Assembly: GCF_004362665.1 (NCBI RefSeq)
Contig: NZ_SNXR01000011.1
Coordinates: 310,001 to 374,000 of the forward strand
DNA: 64,000 bases
Source of the DNA: Flavobacterium dankookense
GTDB lineage: Bacteria; Bacteroidota; Bacteroidia; Flavobacteriales; Flavobacteriaceae
Direction of reading: 5' to 3'
Of the stretch, positions 1 to 7,981 are shown piece after piece. Positions within the stretch are counted from its first letter, which is position 1; every line of letters begins with the position of its first letter. The notes beneath the pieces were generated by a model. That model saw only the letters and a list, made by a program, of their open reading frames with translations. It did not search any database and had not been told where the DNA came from. Both the position numbers and the translations under genes were made by a program.

Positions 1-62
1 ATAAAGGCAACAACAAAATGATAAATGGAGGCTAACTTTTTTTTCATGATACTTGTTGGATT

Positions 63-220
63 TTAGATTGTTGCTTCTCGATACATTTTTGGACTTTGTG
101 ATTTGTTTTTCTGTTGATGGTTTTTAATTTGCCAAAAATACTCCAAGTGACGTGGTGGATTGTTATAAAAATAAATAATTACCACAGAAAGGTTTCTTGC
201 GGCAGCTGATGCATTTTTAT
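63..220 (-). pseudogene. Possible decayed transposase tail
   Basis: An open minus-strand frame ends at a stop at 63-65 and has no start. The translated tail reads YNNPPRHLEYF, which loosely recalls the YN-x-RPH-x-SL motif near the C-terminus of IS3-type transposases. Shifting the frame by one base downstream of this motif gives another plausible tail, which suggests an indel. No terminal repeats or DDE residues are visible. This is a weak call that could be chance; it is given because the first 230 bases hold no other gene. Confidence 0.2.
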
Positions 221-232
221 AAATGAAAAAAA

Positions 233-580
233 TTACTTCTGCTGAAAACTAGTTAATAAAACAATTCTATTATTATCAGTTTTTGATACTACAAGCCATG
301 GTTTTGCGTCTGTTTTTCTTATGTCATTTCCTTTCATGGCGAATGCTTCTTGCTTATTGTCAGCAACATAGATTGCTGTGCCAACTGGAAAATTATATTC
401 TTTATTAGCATTTGGCTCAACATTGCTTACTCTGGTTTGACCTTTACCATCTGGAGTGAATATAATCAACGAAAGATGATAAGCATCTTCATAATCATTT
501 TTAAAACTTAGTTTAATAGCATCTTGTCCAATAAAGAAAAAGTTGAATACAATCAAAAGGGATACGATTAATAGTCTCAT
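233..580 (-). CDS. Hypothetical exported protein
   Basis: A small protein of about 115 residues. The frame is open from 604 on a TTG, but the ATG at 580 begins a clean signal peptide (MRLLIVSLLIVFNFFFIG), so I choose that start. The mature part is rich in polar residues, with no Cys pairs, membrane segments or motif I recognise; it may form a small beta-rich periplasmic domain. It stands alone, with decayed or non-coding sequence on both sides. The function is unknown and I cannot assign a family. Confidence 0.55.
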   Translation of the reverse strand: MRLLIVSLLIVFNFFFIGQDAIKLSFKNDYEDAYHLSLIIFTPDGKGQTRVSNVEPNANKEYNFPVGTAIYVADNKQEAFAMKGNDIRKTDAKPWLVVSKTDNNRIVLLTSFQQK

Positions 581-763
581 AGTACATGTTTTAAGGTGTA
601 ACAAGTTTACGAAAAAAAGTTAGAATAAATTTATTTTCGTTGCAGAAGTTGTAGCGAATACTTTGTGATATTTTTGAATTGTTTAGATTATAGTGTTTCG
701 GTTTGGCGTGGTAGTTAGGTATTATTAGCAAAGTCGAGAGACTTTGTGTAGCGTATAGTTTTT

Positions 764-955
764 TTATTTATATTTTTCACTCAACTTTATTCCATCTTCT
801 GTAAGTTCTGTTTTCGGGTTCTCTTTTACAAATTCTTTTTTTGCATTTTCGAAAGTTAAATCAATAAAATTGTCTCCATATTTTTTTAATATCGCTCTAT
901 ACATTTCATTTTGATAGCAGTAGGGTTCAAAACCTTTCATTCTGACGCAACGCCC
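764..955 (-). pseudogene. Downstream half of an interrupted small lipoprotein gene
   Basis: The frame of the upstream lipoprotein gene (stop at 956-958) continues open past its TAA for 59 more residues to a TAA at 764-766. The ATG at 940 is in this same frame and could start a separate 58-residue protein. The peptide looks like real protein: CVR, then FEPYCYQNEMYRAILKKYG, then an acidic/basic helix ending in SEKYK. From memory, related flavobacterial small lipoproteins have a C-terminal part with Cys, an aromatic segment and a KYG-x-NFID-like stretch. I infer that a nonsense change split one gene of about 165 codons. Independent translation from the ATG at 940 is the alternative. Confidence 0.4.
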
Positions 956-1276
956 TTAGTGTTCTTTTGTTTCAATACCGTGTTGACGAAATGTTTTTAT
1001 AACTTTACTTTTAATTTGTTCAGGAATTAAACCAAAATATATCAGTTTTCCATTTTTAATATCGTTTATTGCTTTTGCTTTTTGACTAATGCATAATGCG
1101 TCAATCACCGTAACATCTAGGTTATTATTTTCCGTCCACATTTTAGCATAAACACCTTCATTATAAACAATCATTTTCCCGTTTTTATCAAACGTAGCCA
1201 ATTCGGTCGTTTCATTTTTTCCGACACAAGAATTAAGAATAATGGTCAAAAAAAATATTTTTGTTATTAATTTCAT
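956..1276 (-). CDS. Small hypothetical lipoprotein, probably truncated
   Basis: 106 residues. Residues 1-17 form a lipoprotein signal with lipobox LNSC and Cys17, so the product should be lipid-anchored in the periplasm or outer membrane. The mature part has a short beta-like start, a lysine-rich helix (KAKAINDIKNGK) and then LIYFGL. It ends HGIETKEH at a TAA after which the same frame stays open for 59 residues, so this is probably the N-terminal two thirds of a longer protein. No function is recognised. A decayed region without genes lies upstream. Confidence 0.5.
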   Translation of the reverse strand: MKLITKIFFLTIILNSCVGKNETTELATFDKNGKMIVYNEGVYAKMWTENNNLDVTVIDALCISQKAKAINDIKNGKLIYFGLIPEQIKSKVIKTFRQHGIETKEH

Positions 1277-1570
1277 TATCTACAATTTAGATGTCTGATT
1301 TACTTTTATATTTCCGTCGAACGAGAGTAGTCATTACGTTTCTAGGCTATTTGTATTTGCGAAATCAGCGAACAGCGTACTTCCTGCTAAGATAAAATAT
1401 TTTCGTGAAGAAATAAGAACAACTCAAGAAAAACCAGCAATAGCTCGAAAACTGCTGATGTAGGAAGTTTTTTTTAGAAATAGAATTTTTTGCAATCCTC
1501 AACTAATTTTGCTGATTTTGAAATTTCTTAGCTAGACTACTCAAAAACTTTTTATTAATTAAGTCCACAA
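1277..1570. other. Gene-free region with a startless open frame
   Basis: No gene with a start codon is visible between the small lipoprotein and the protease terminator. On the plus strand a frame of about 55 codons (about 1299-1463) is open but has no start and looks protein-like (KIKYFREEIRTTQ, then ARKLLM). The segment also has ACTTCCT near 1379 and AGGAAGT near 1462 followed by eight T, which could pair as a long stem. It may be a remnant of a lost gene or mobile element. Confidence 0.3.
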
Positions 1571-1597
1571 AAAAAGGAGCCAATGAAGCTCCTTTTT
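1571..1597 (-). terminator. Rho-independent terminator of the S41 protease gene
   Basis: A ten-base stem, AAAAAGGAGC with GCTCCTTTTT, surrounds a seven-base loop. On the minus strand it lies 23 bases past the protease stop and ends in a run of T, the normal layout of an intrinsic terminator. The A run on the other side means it could also stop plus-strand transcription. Confidence 0.8.
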
Positions 1598-1619
1598 ATA
1601 TATAAATTATAAATAAATC

Positions 1620-3023
1620 TTATTTCATCTCAACATACATCTCACTGCGCAACGGTTGAAGCGCTTTAGCATCTGTTAAATCACGTTGTTTAACTTCTGC
1701 AGGTTGATTTGTCATTCTGCCACTGCCAGTAATTAAAGTAATGGCTTTGTTAAGTAACGTTTCATCGCTATCACCAAGAACACCAAGCATCGCCATGTCT
1801 TCAAAAAGCTCATAGTCAGGAGTAATACCAGCAGTATAATCGCCAACACCATTTTTGTTTACTATTTTCAACACTATTGGTTGCATTGCATACTTATGAC
1901 TTGTATTAACATCCGTTTTAGAAAAAGTTGGAGAGTCATAAAGTGTAATAGAACCTACATTTTTTCCCGCCGTAACATCTCCAATTTGAACAACTTGAAT
2001 ATAAGGTTTCAAACAATTAATAACCAGCTCACTAGCAGAGGCAGAACTCTTGGAAGTAAGCACATACACTTTAGTCAAATTCAAACTATTCAAGCCGCTA
2101 ACAAATTTATTCTCCAATCTACCTGGATTATTAGCTAAGAAATAGGCTTGCGCTTTGCTGTTCCATTGTTCTTTGGCAAATAATTGCCCATCAAATTGTC
2201 CTGTAATCATGCTTGCCAATTTAGTTGCTGAGGTAACTGCTCCTCCAGAGTTATACCTTAAATCCAAAACCAAATCAGTAACGCCTTGAGCACTAAAAGT
2301 ACCAAAAACACTATTCAATTGCGTATCATAAGCCGAAAAGAAACCGTTGTACATCAAGTAACCAATCTTTTTATCACCTTCGGTAAGAACAGTATTCACT
2401 AAAATTGGATTTTCTGCCAAAACAGTTTTGGTTAACGAAACCGATTGTCCATTTGGAGTTATTGCACCACCATTATAATCCGCAAGGTTTAAAGTATAGT
2501 TATCAGTAGATAATAAACTCCTGTAATTATCAACAGTAAGAGCAGTTCCATTAACAGCATAAAACAAATCACCGCGCTGAATATCCTTTCCAGCAGCATC
2601 AGAACCTGGAATAATATATCGAACCCAACCATAAACTTCTGTTGTACTCCCAGGTTTTTCTCTGATAGCAAAATCAACACCATTATTCTTAGTATTTCCA
2701 GTTAATATACCTTCCAACACGGAATAATCACTAAAAATAACACTGTATTTATCAACCGTTGCTCGCTCATAAAGCAAACTAGTAAATAACGTTGAAGGCG
2801 AAGTAAACTCTTTTAGAAATGTATTCAATTCGTTTTGAGTTGCAAATCGATCGTCAGCTAAATTGTCAATTTGTTCTTGCCAGAGATAATAAAGGTTCAT
2901 TCCTTTCCAAACAAAGTCCTTACTTTGCAGACTAGATGGAATCAAGTTATCATCATTGTCTTCACATCCCAACGGAAGGAAAACAACGAAACCTAGTAAT
3001 AAATAAAATACAATCTTTTTCAT
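1620..3023 (-). CDS. S41-family C-terminal processing-type protease, lipoprotein
   Basis: 467 residues with a lipoprotein signal (lipobox PLGC, Cys20), so probably anchored on the periplasmic side or surface. A PDZ-like region spans about 95-200. The protease core includes LDLRYNSGGAV at about 254-264. The motif SSASASE with Ser329, and Lys354 in TAGKN 25 residues later, matches the Ser/Lys dyad spacing of tail-specific proteases (CtpA/Prc). The gene is monocistronic with its own terminator and diverges from the ECF sigma operon. Physiological substrates are unknown. The family call is firm; the role is not. Confidence 0.88.
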   Translation of the reverse strand: MKKIVFYLLLGFVVFLPLGCEDNDDNLIPSSLQSKDFVWKGMNLYYLWQEQIDNLADDRFATQNELNTFLKEFTSPSTLFTSLLYERATVDKYSVIFSDYSVLEGILTGNTKNNGVDFAIREKPGSTTEVYGWVRYIIPGSDAAGKDIQRGDLFYAVNGTALTVDNYRSLLSTDNYTLNLADYNGGAITPNGQSVSLTKTVLAENPILVNTVLTEGDKKIGYLMYNGFFSAYDTQLNSVFGTFSAQGVTDLVLDLRYNSGGAVTSATKLASMITGQFDGQLFAKEQWNSKAQAYFLANNPGRLENKFVSGLNSLNLTKVYVLTSKSSASASELVINCLKPYIQVVQIGDVTAGKNVGSITLYDSPTFSKTDVNTSHKYAMQPIVLKIVNKNGVGDYTAGITPDYELFEDMAMLGVLGDSDETLLNKAITLITGSGRMTNQPAEVKQRDLTDAKALQPLRSEMYVEMK

Positions 3024-3084
3024 AGCGTGTTTCTTTTTATAAACGTAAATTTAGCAAGTTTAGTTTAGAAAAAAATATTTTTTT

Positions 3085-3109
3085 GTAACAAAACAAATTA
3101 TCGCTCGTC
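3085..3109 (+). promoter_or_regulatory. Putative ECF-sigma-dependent promoter (autoregulation)
   Basis: GTAAC at 3085-3089 and CGTC at 3106-3109 are separated by 16 bases and lie just upstream of the sigma gene start at 3135. This fits the -35 AAC / -10 CGTC pattern used by many ECF sigma factors and differs from the housekeeping TAnnTTTG type seen elsewhere here. I infer that the sigma factor activates its own operon. Confidence 0.55.
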
Positions 3110-3134
3110 TTGACTATATAACCCAACCAATACA

Positions 3135-3644
3135 ATGAACCAAAAAGAGTTTATGCAAGTTGTAAATCCGTTTAAGGATAAAGTCTTCCGAATGGCAAAA
3201 CGGTTACTCGTTAGCACGGAAGAAGCCGAAGATGCAACTCAAGAAGTAATGGTTAAGTTATGGAAAAAGAACGAAAGTCTAGAAGAATATAAAAGTGTTG
3301 AAGCCATGGCGATGACAATGACAAAAAATTATTGTTTGGACCAATTAAAATCAAAAAGAGCCAGTAATCTAACTATAGTTCATAACAACTTCACCGATAG
3401 GGAAGCAGGTTTACAACAAAAAATAGAAGACAGTGACACATGGAACTGGGTTGAAAAAATAATAAACGATCTACCCGAACAACAAAAGCTAATTATTCAA
3501 ATGCGTGACATTGAAGAAATGGAATTTGAAGAAATAAGCAAAGTCTTGGAAATGAACGAACAAGCAATTAGAACAGCCTTGTCGAGAGCAAGAAAAGTGA
3601 TAAGAGAAAAAATGACAAAAACACACCATTATGGCATTGGATAG
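3135..3644 (+). CDS. ECF (RpoE-type) RNA polymerase sigma factor
   Basis: 169 residues, the usual ECF length. Region 2 lies at about 10-75 (AEDATQEVMVKLWKK) and region 4 at about 110-160 (LPEQQKLIIQMRDIEEMEF followed by a helix-turn-helix). It directs RNA polymerase to a small regulon, probably for an envelope or stress cue. The stop overlaps the start of the anti-sigma-like gene by 14 bases, so the two are translationally coupled. An ECF-type promoter lies upstream. Start is an ATG directly after that promoter. Confidence 0.93.
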   Translation: MNQKEFMQVVNPFKDKVFRMAKRLLVSTEEAEDATQEVMVKLWKKNESLEEYKSVEAMAMTMTKNYCLDQLKSKRASNLTIVHNNFTDREAGLQQKIEDSDTWNWVEKIINDLPEQQKLIIQMRDIEEMEFEEISKVLEMNEQAIRTALSRARKVIREKMTKTHHYGIG

Positions 3645-4077
3645 AATAGAAAAATTAATAGAAAAATACTTCGAAGGAGAAACAAGTAGTGCCGAAGAAA
3701 AAGAATTGAAAGATTATTTTTCCTCATCAGATGTTGCGCAGCATTTGGAACATTACCAACCATTATTTGGTTATTTCTCTCAAGCAAAACAAGAACAGTT
3801 TACGGCAACGATACCATTACACACTAAAAAACAAACTAAAGTAGTTTGGCTATCTGTTGCAGCATCGTTAGTTGTTATGCTTGCTGTTGGAGTGTTTGCA
3901 TACCAAGGTACAAGTGAACCAAAGCATCAGGATTTAGGCGTTATTGAAGATCCAGAAATAGCCTTTAGAGAAACACAAAAAGCATTGGCACTTATATCAA
4001 AACATGTAAATACCGGCATAGAAAGTGTGAACTATTTAAGTGAATATGAACAATCAAAAAACAAAATTTTTAAATAA
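3631..4077 (+). CDS. Anti-sigma-factor-like inner membrane protein
   Basis: 148 residues. The N-terminal 65 residues are acidic and helical with FEGETSSAEEKEL, a pattern common at the start of Bacteroidota anti-sigma-like proteins. One membrane segment is at about 71-91, followed by a periplasmic tail of about 55 residues. Position directly after and overlapping the sigma gene supports a role in holding the sigma factor at the membrane. There is no HxxxCxxC zinc motif, so it is not a ZAS-type anti-sigma. The role is inferred from context and topology. Confidence 0.7.
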   Translation: MALDRIEKLIEKYFEGETSSAEEKELKDYFSSSDVAQHLEHYQPLFGYFSQAKQEQFTATIPLHTKKQTKVVWLSVAASLVVMLAVGVFAYQGTSEPKHQDLGVIEDPEIAFRETQKALALISKHVNTGIESVNYLSEYEQSKNKIFK

Positions 4078-4086
4078 AAAGAAATC

Positions 4087-4611
4087 ATGAGAAAGTTAAT
4101 TTTAATCGTTGCATTAGTATTTATAAGCAATACCATTTTTGCACAGCAAACACTTTTTGACAAGTTTGACGGAAAAGAAAATGTTTCTTCAGTCATTGTA
4201 AACAAAAAAATGTTTTCGCTTTTAAGCAAAATGAAAGTAGAAGATAAAGAAACACAACAATATGTGAATCTTATCAAAAAATTGGACAACCTTAAAGTGT
4301 TTGTAACGAGCAATGCTACATGGGCAAATGAAATGAAAACCACTTCGGATAAATATTTAAAATCAGCAGCACTTGAAGAGTTAATGAGAATTAACGAAAA
4401 AGGTAAATTGGTAAAAATCTTTGTAAAATCAGGAGCGACAGACTCTCAAATCAAAGAGCTATTCATGTTTATTGAAGGAGGAGGAAAAGAAGAAACGGTA
4501 TTAATGTCCTTAACAGGTAATTTTGATTTAGACGAACTGTCTGTTTTAACAGAAAAAATGAATTTACCTGGAAGAGATGTTTTGAATAAAGCTTCAAAAA
4601 CTAAAAAATAA
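4087..4611 (+). CDS. DUF4252 family periplasmic protein
   Basis: 174 residues with a cleavable signal peptide ending at about AQ (20). The body fits DUF4252: an early LFDKFDGKENVSSVIVNKKM segment, alternating helices and strands, then a C-terminal GNFDLDELSVL motif. Members are typically exported and encoded beside ECF sigma factors. It is third in the sigma operon, 9 bases after the anti-sigma-like gene and 3 bases before a second DUF4252 gene. Function unknown; probably an envelope-stress component controlled by the sigma factor. Confidence 0.8.
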   Translation: MRKLILIVALVFISNTIFAQQTLFDKFDGKENVSSVIVNKKMFSLLSKMKVEDKETQQYVNLIKKLDNLKVFVTSNATWANEMKTTSDKYLKSAALEELMRINEKGKLVKIFVKSGATDSQIKELFMFIEGGGKEETVLMSLTGNFDLDELSVLTEKMNLPGRDVLNKASKTKK

Positions 4612-4614
4612 GTT

Positions 4615-5148
4615 ATGAAACTGTCTTTATTTCTAGCATTACTTGCAGCTACAATGTTAGCAAGCTGTAATTCCGAACCAAGTTTGCAACGCTATTTCGT
4701 TGACAATTCTGAGAAAAAAGATTTTATCTCACTTGATGTTTCCCCAAGTATTTTGAATGTCAATAAAACCAAGTTGACCGCTGATCAAAAAACAGCATTG
4801 GAATCATTTGACAAAATGAATATTCTTGCCTTCAAATTGGATAAAAACAATGCTGCTCTATATGAACAAGAGCGTGAAAAACTTTCTAAAATTCTGAAGG
4901 ATGAAACGTATCAGGAATTAATGAAAGTTGGTTCAGGTAAAGATGCTGCTTCCATAAGTTTTGTTGGTAATGAAGACAATATTGATGAATTTATAATTTA
5001 TGCAAATAAGAAAGAAAATGGTTTTGCAGTAGTTAGAATTCTTGGTGATGATATGAACCCAAATAATATAATGACAATGCTTTCGGTTTTGAAAGATGCC
5101 AATATAGATATGGAACAATTGAAACCACTAGAAGATTTAATGAAATAA
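4615..5148 (+). CDS. DUF4252 family lipoprotein
   Basis: 177 residues. The signal ends in a lipobox LASC with Cys18, so this copy is lipid-anchored while its upstream paralogue is soluble. It shares the DUF4252 order: an N-terminal DFISLDVSPSIL strand, middle helices with KLSKILKDETYQELMKV, and a C-terminal strand EFIIYANKKENGFAVVRI. It is the last gene of the sigma operon, followed by a strong bidirectional terminator. Having one soluble and one lipidated paralogue in tandem suggests a pair working in different compartments; that is inference. Confidence 0.78.
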   Translation: MKLSLFLALLAATMLASCNSEPSLQRYFVDNSEKKDFISLDVSPSILNVNKTKLTADQKTALESFDKMNILAFKLDKNNAALYEQEREKLSKILKDETYQELMKVGSGKDAASISFVGNEDNIDEFIIYANKKENGFAVVRILGDDMNPNNIMTMLSVLKDANIDMEQLKPLEDLMK

Positions 5149-5171
5149 ATTGTAATTGGTTAGTTAGTAAA

Positions 5172-5197
5172 AAAGTCCCGAATTATTTCGGGACTTT
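5172..5197. terminator. Bidirectional terminator between the sigma and carotenoid operons
   Basis: An 11-base stem, AAAGTCCCGAA with TTCGGGACTTT, around a four-base loop, with A run on the left and T run on the right. It sits between the convergent DUF4252 gene (stop 5148) and crtZ (stop 5200) and can serve both strands. Confidence 0.88.
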
Positions 5198-5199
5198 TT

Positions 5200-5643
5200 T
5201 TATTTTTTAAAGTATTTGAAAGGAACGAAAAGCATTCCAAAACATTCGCTATCATCTTTTCCAATGTGCTTATGATGCATTTTATGAGCTCGTCTTACAC
5301 CTTTTGCATAAATATTATTTGCATTTCGGAATAGTTTAAAGCGTTGGTGAATAAAAATGTCATGAACAATAAAATAGGCTAATCCATAGGCAAAAATACC
5401 TAAGCCAATTGCAAGCCCAATTTCTAAAATATTATTTTGCCAAAGCAAAAAGAAGCCGATACTAACCACAGCATAGAAAATAAAAAAAGTATCGTTTCGT
5501 TCGAACCATGAGTCATGGTCTTTTTTGTGATGGTCAGCATGTAAATTCCATAAAAAGCCATGCATTACATACTTGTGAGTGAACCAAGCCATGAACTCCA
5601 TCATGCAAAAAGTTAATAAAAAAACAACAATGTGAAGTAGCAT
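5200..5643 (-). CDS. crtZ: Beta-carotene hydroxylase (CrtZ type)
   Basis: 147 residues, an integral membrane di-iron hydroxylase of the fatty acid hydroxylase superfamily. The histidine clusters are HKYVMH (23-28), HADHH (35-39), an H-x4-H group at HDIFIH, and RRAHKMHHKHIG. Hydrophobic segments at 1-20 and about 55-95 anchor it. It should add hydroxyls to the beta-ionone rings of beta-carotene, giving zeaxanthin. It is the last gene of the merR-crtI-crtB-crtZ operon, 6 bases after crtB, with a terminator just past its stop. No lycopene cyclase, which must act before it, is in the window. Confidence 0.9.
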   Translation of the reverse strand: MLLHIVVFLLTFCMMEFMAWFTHKYVMHGFLWNLHADHHKKDHDSWFERNDTFFIFYAVVSIGFFLLWQNNILEIGLAIGLGIFAYGLAYFIVHDIFIHQRFKLFRNANNIYAKGVRRAHKMHHKHIGKDDSECFGMLFVPFKYFKK

Positions 5644-5649
5644 AAAATA

Positions 5650-6489
5650 TTAAATTAAGTTTAATCGATAATTGACATAACATTTGGCTAGTAAGCCAAC
5701 TTTTTGATAATCAGAAACACGAATTCGAGTATTTTTTATTTCCATCGATGGTGTTTTCTTCAATTTTGAAAGTAGTTTTTTGTAATATACATAAGCAGTA
5801 TATACTCCAAATTTAGCTTCAATAGGTAATTTCAAAATACCTTCAAAACCAGCATGAAAATCTGCTTCAATCTCTTTGATGATTTCATTTTTAGATTGTT
5901 CGTCTAGTTTTGATAAATCAGTATTTGGAAAATAAGTACGGTTTAAATCCTCAAAATCAGCCTTCAAATCACGAAGAAAATTTACTTTTTGGAATGCTGA
6001 ACCCAATCGCATAGCTGAGTGTTCTAATTCTTTGAATTTTTTTTCATCTCCATTAACAAAAACTTTTAAACACATCAACCCAACAACATCGGCGGAACCA
6101 TAAATGTATTCATTATACTCTTCTGTAGTTTTGTAAACTGTTTTATGAAGATCAAGTTTCATACTTTTCATAAAAGCATCAATCATTTCTCTTGGAATGG
6201 AATAATTGTGTACCGTATGTTGAAATGAATTTAGAATAGGATTTAAACTTATTTTGTTGTTCAAAGCATTTTCTAAATCTTTTTCAAAAAGCCCAAAAAG
6301 TTCTTCTTTGTTATAGTCATGAAATGTGTCTACAATTTCATCCGCAAATCGAACAAAACCATAAATATTGTAAATGTCTTGTCTTATTTTTGGTCCAAGC
6401 ATTTTTACTGCTGCCGAAAAAGAAGTACTGTAAGATTTAGTTACGTTTTTACTGCAATCAAAGGATACAGTGTCAAAAATGGATTTCAT
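5650..6489 (-). CDS. crtB: Phytoene synthase
   Basis: 279 residues; condenses two geranylgeranyl diphosphates to phytoene. Two aspartate-rich prenyl-diphosphate/Mg sites are present: DEIVD at 50-54 and a second in NFLRDLKADFED. The family signature YGSADVVGLMCLKV precedes the second site. Length is close to typical CrtB (about 280-310). It lies 12 bases downstream of crtI and 6 upstream of crtZ, so it is co-transcribed. The squalene-synthase superfamily also contains HpnC/HpnD, but the crtI neighbour settles the role. Confidence 0.93.
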   Translation of the reverse strand: MKSIFDTVSFDCSKNVTKSYSTSFSAAVKMLGPKIRQDIYNIYGFVRFADEIVDTFHDYNKEELFGLFEKDLENALNNKISLNPILNSFQHTVHNYSIPREMIDAFMKSMKLDLHKTVYKTTEEYNEYIYGSADVVGLMCLKVFVNGDEKKFKELEHSAMRLGSAFQKVNFLRDLKADFEDLNRTYFPNTDLSKLDEQSKNEIIKEIEADFHAGFEGILKLPIEAKFGVYTAYVYYKKLLSKLKKTPSMEIKNTRIRVSDYQKVGLLAKCYVNYRLNLI

Positions 6490-6501
6490 AGCAAATGAAT
6501 T

Positions 6502-7962
6502 TTAACTGTTTTTTTCTATGAGTTCCGATACGAGTTTCCCTGAAATTAATGCAGGCGGAACTCCTGGACCTGGAACTGTTAATTGACCAGTAAAATAGAG
6601 GTTTTTCACTTTTTTACTTTTCAATTTTGGTCTCAAAAAAGCGGTTTGCAGCAGCGTGTTTGCCAAGCCATAAGCATTCCCTTTATACGAATTGTAGTCT
6701 TTAATGAAATCATTTACACAAAACGATTCCCTAAAGATAATAGAATTTTTAACTTCTTGCTGTGTTAAATTTTCAAATCGTGTAATTATTTTTTCGAAAT
6801 ATACATTTCTAAGTTCTTCTGTATCTTCTAAACCAGGAGCAAGAGGAATTAAAAATATACCTGCTTCTTTTCCTTCTGGTGCTGAATTTTCATCAGTTTT
6901 TGATGGAAAACTTGCATAAAAAAGTGGTTCTTTCGGCCATTTTGGATTATCATATATGTCAGAAGCATGAACATCAAAATCTACATCAAAAAATAATGAA
7001 TGGTGTTCAACGTTTTGAATTTTCTTGTCAAATCCAACATAAAATAGGAGTGAAGAAGGAGCAAAGGTTTTATTATTCCAATATTTTTCAGAGTAAGCAC
7101 GGTGTTTTTCATCTAACAAACTCTCGCTATGATGATAATCAGCTCCACTGAGAATAACGTCTGATATAATTTTTTCACCATTTATAATTAAGGCTTTTGC
7201 TGTTCCGTTTTCAACTTCTATTTTTTCAATATTTGAGTTCGTATAGATTTTTACACCAAGTTCTATCGCTAATTTTTCCATAGCTAGAATGACGCTGTAC
7301 ATACCATTTTTTGGATGCCATGTTCCAAGACCAAAATCTGCAAAATTCATGAAACTATAAAATGAAGGAGTATCAGATGGTTTTGCTCCAAGGAATAAAA
7401 CAGGAAATTCAAGAATTTGGATTAGTTTTTTGTTTTTGAATTTTCTTCGGATATCGCTTGAAATATTACCAAAAAATTGATTGACTTTTTTTGCAGTTTC
7501 AATTGTTATCAATTCTAAGGGTGAAACTCCAGGCCTGTAAACCAAGTCTTTTATAGCAATATCATAATTACTTTGTGCCTCTTTTATAAAATTCTCTAAT
7601 TGTTTGCCACTTCCAGTTTCAATTTGCTCAAATGTTTTTACTATCTCAGGTAAATTATCAGCAATTGTGACAAAATCTTTAACACCAAAATAAACTTGAT
7701 ATGCTGGTGATAATTTTATCAGTTCATAATAATCAGATGGTTTTTTATTAAAATCTGCAAAGAAACGTTCGAAAACATCTGGCATCCAATACCAAGTTGG
7801 TCCGATATCAAAAGTAAATCCTTCTTTTTTTAGTTGTCTTGCTCTTCCACCAATTGTAGCGTTTTTTTCGTATACGGTTACTTCGTTACCAGCTTTGGCT
7901 GAATAACATGCAGCTGCTAAGGATGAAAAACCTGAACCTATTATTGTTATTTTTTTGGACAT
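6502..7962 (-). CDS. crtI: Phytoene desaturase
   Basis: 486 residues, the usual CrtI length. An N-terminal FAD-binding Rossmann motif IGSGFSSLAAACYSAKAG leads to the acidic VYEK strand end, followed by GGRARQ. The C-terminal signature TGQLTVPGPGVPPALISG is that of bacterial CrtI. It performs successive desaturations of phytoene to lycopene at the membrane. First structural gene after the MerR/B12 regulator (19-base gap), then crtB. Related desaturases (CrtN, CrtD) share the fold, so a variant product is possible, but the gene set favours phytoene to lycopene. Confidence 0.92.
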   Translation of the reverse strand: MSKKITIIGSGFSSLAAACYSAKAGNEVTVYEKNATIGGRARQLKKEGFTFDIGPTWYWMPDVFERFFADFNKKPSDYYELIKLSPAYQVYFGVKDFVTIADNLPEIVKTFEQIETGSGKQLENFIKEAQSNYDIAIKDLVYRPGVSPLELITIETAKKVNQFFGNISSDIRRKFKNKKLIQILEFPVLFLGAKPSDTPSFYSFMNFADFGLGTWHPKNGMYSVILAMEKLAIELGVKIYTNSNIEKIEVENGTAKALIINGEKIISDVILSGADYHHSESLLDEKHRAYSEKYWNNKTFAPSSLLFYVGFDKKIQNVEHHSLFFDVDFDVHASDIYDNPKWPKEPLFYASFPSKTDENSAPEGKEAGIFLIPLAPGLEDTEELRNVYFEKIITRFENLTQQEVKNSIIFRESFCVNDFIKDYNSYKGNAYGLANTLLQTAFLRPKLKSKKVKNLYFTGQLTVPGPGVPPALISGKLVSELIEKNS

Positions 7963-7981
7963 TTGAAGTTGAATGTTGGGA

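Noticed and set aside
729..746. Perfect CAAAGTC/GACTTTG hairpin with a GAGA loop
   Set aside because: Seven-base stem without a T run on either strand and no gene end close by; could be chance.
1881..2138. Plus-strand open frame inside the S41 protease gene
   Set aside because: Shadow frame opposite a clearly coding gene with full protease motifs.
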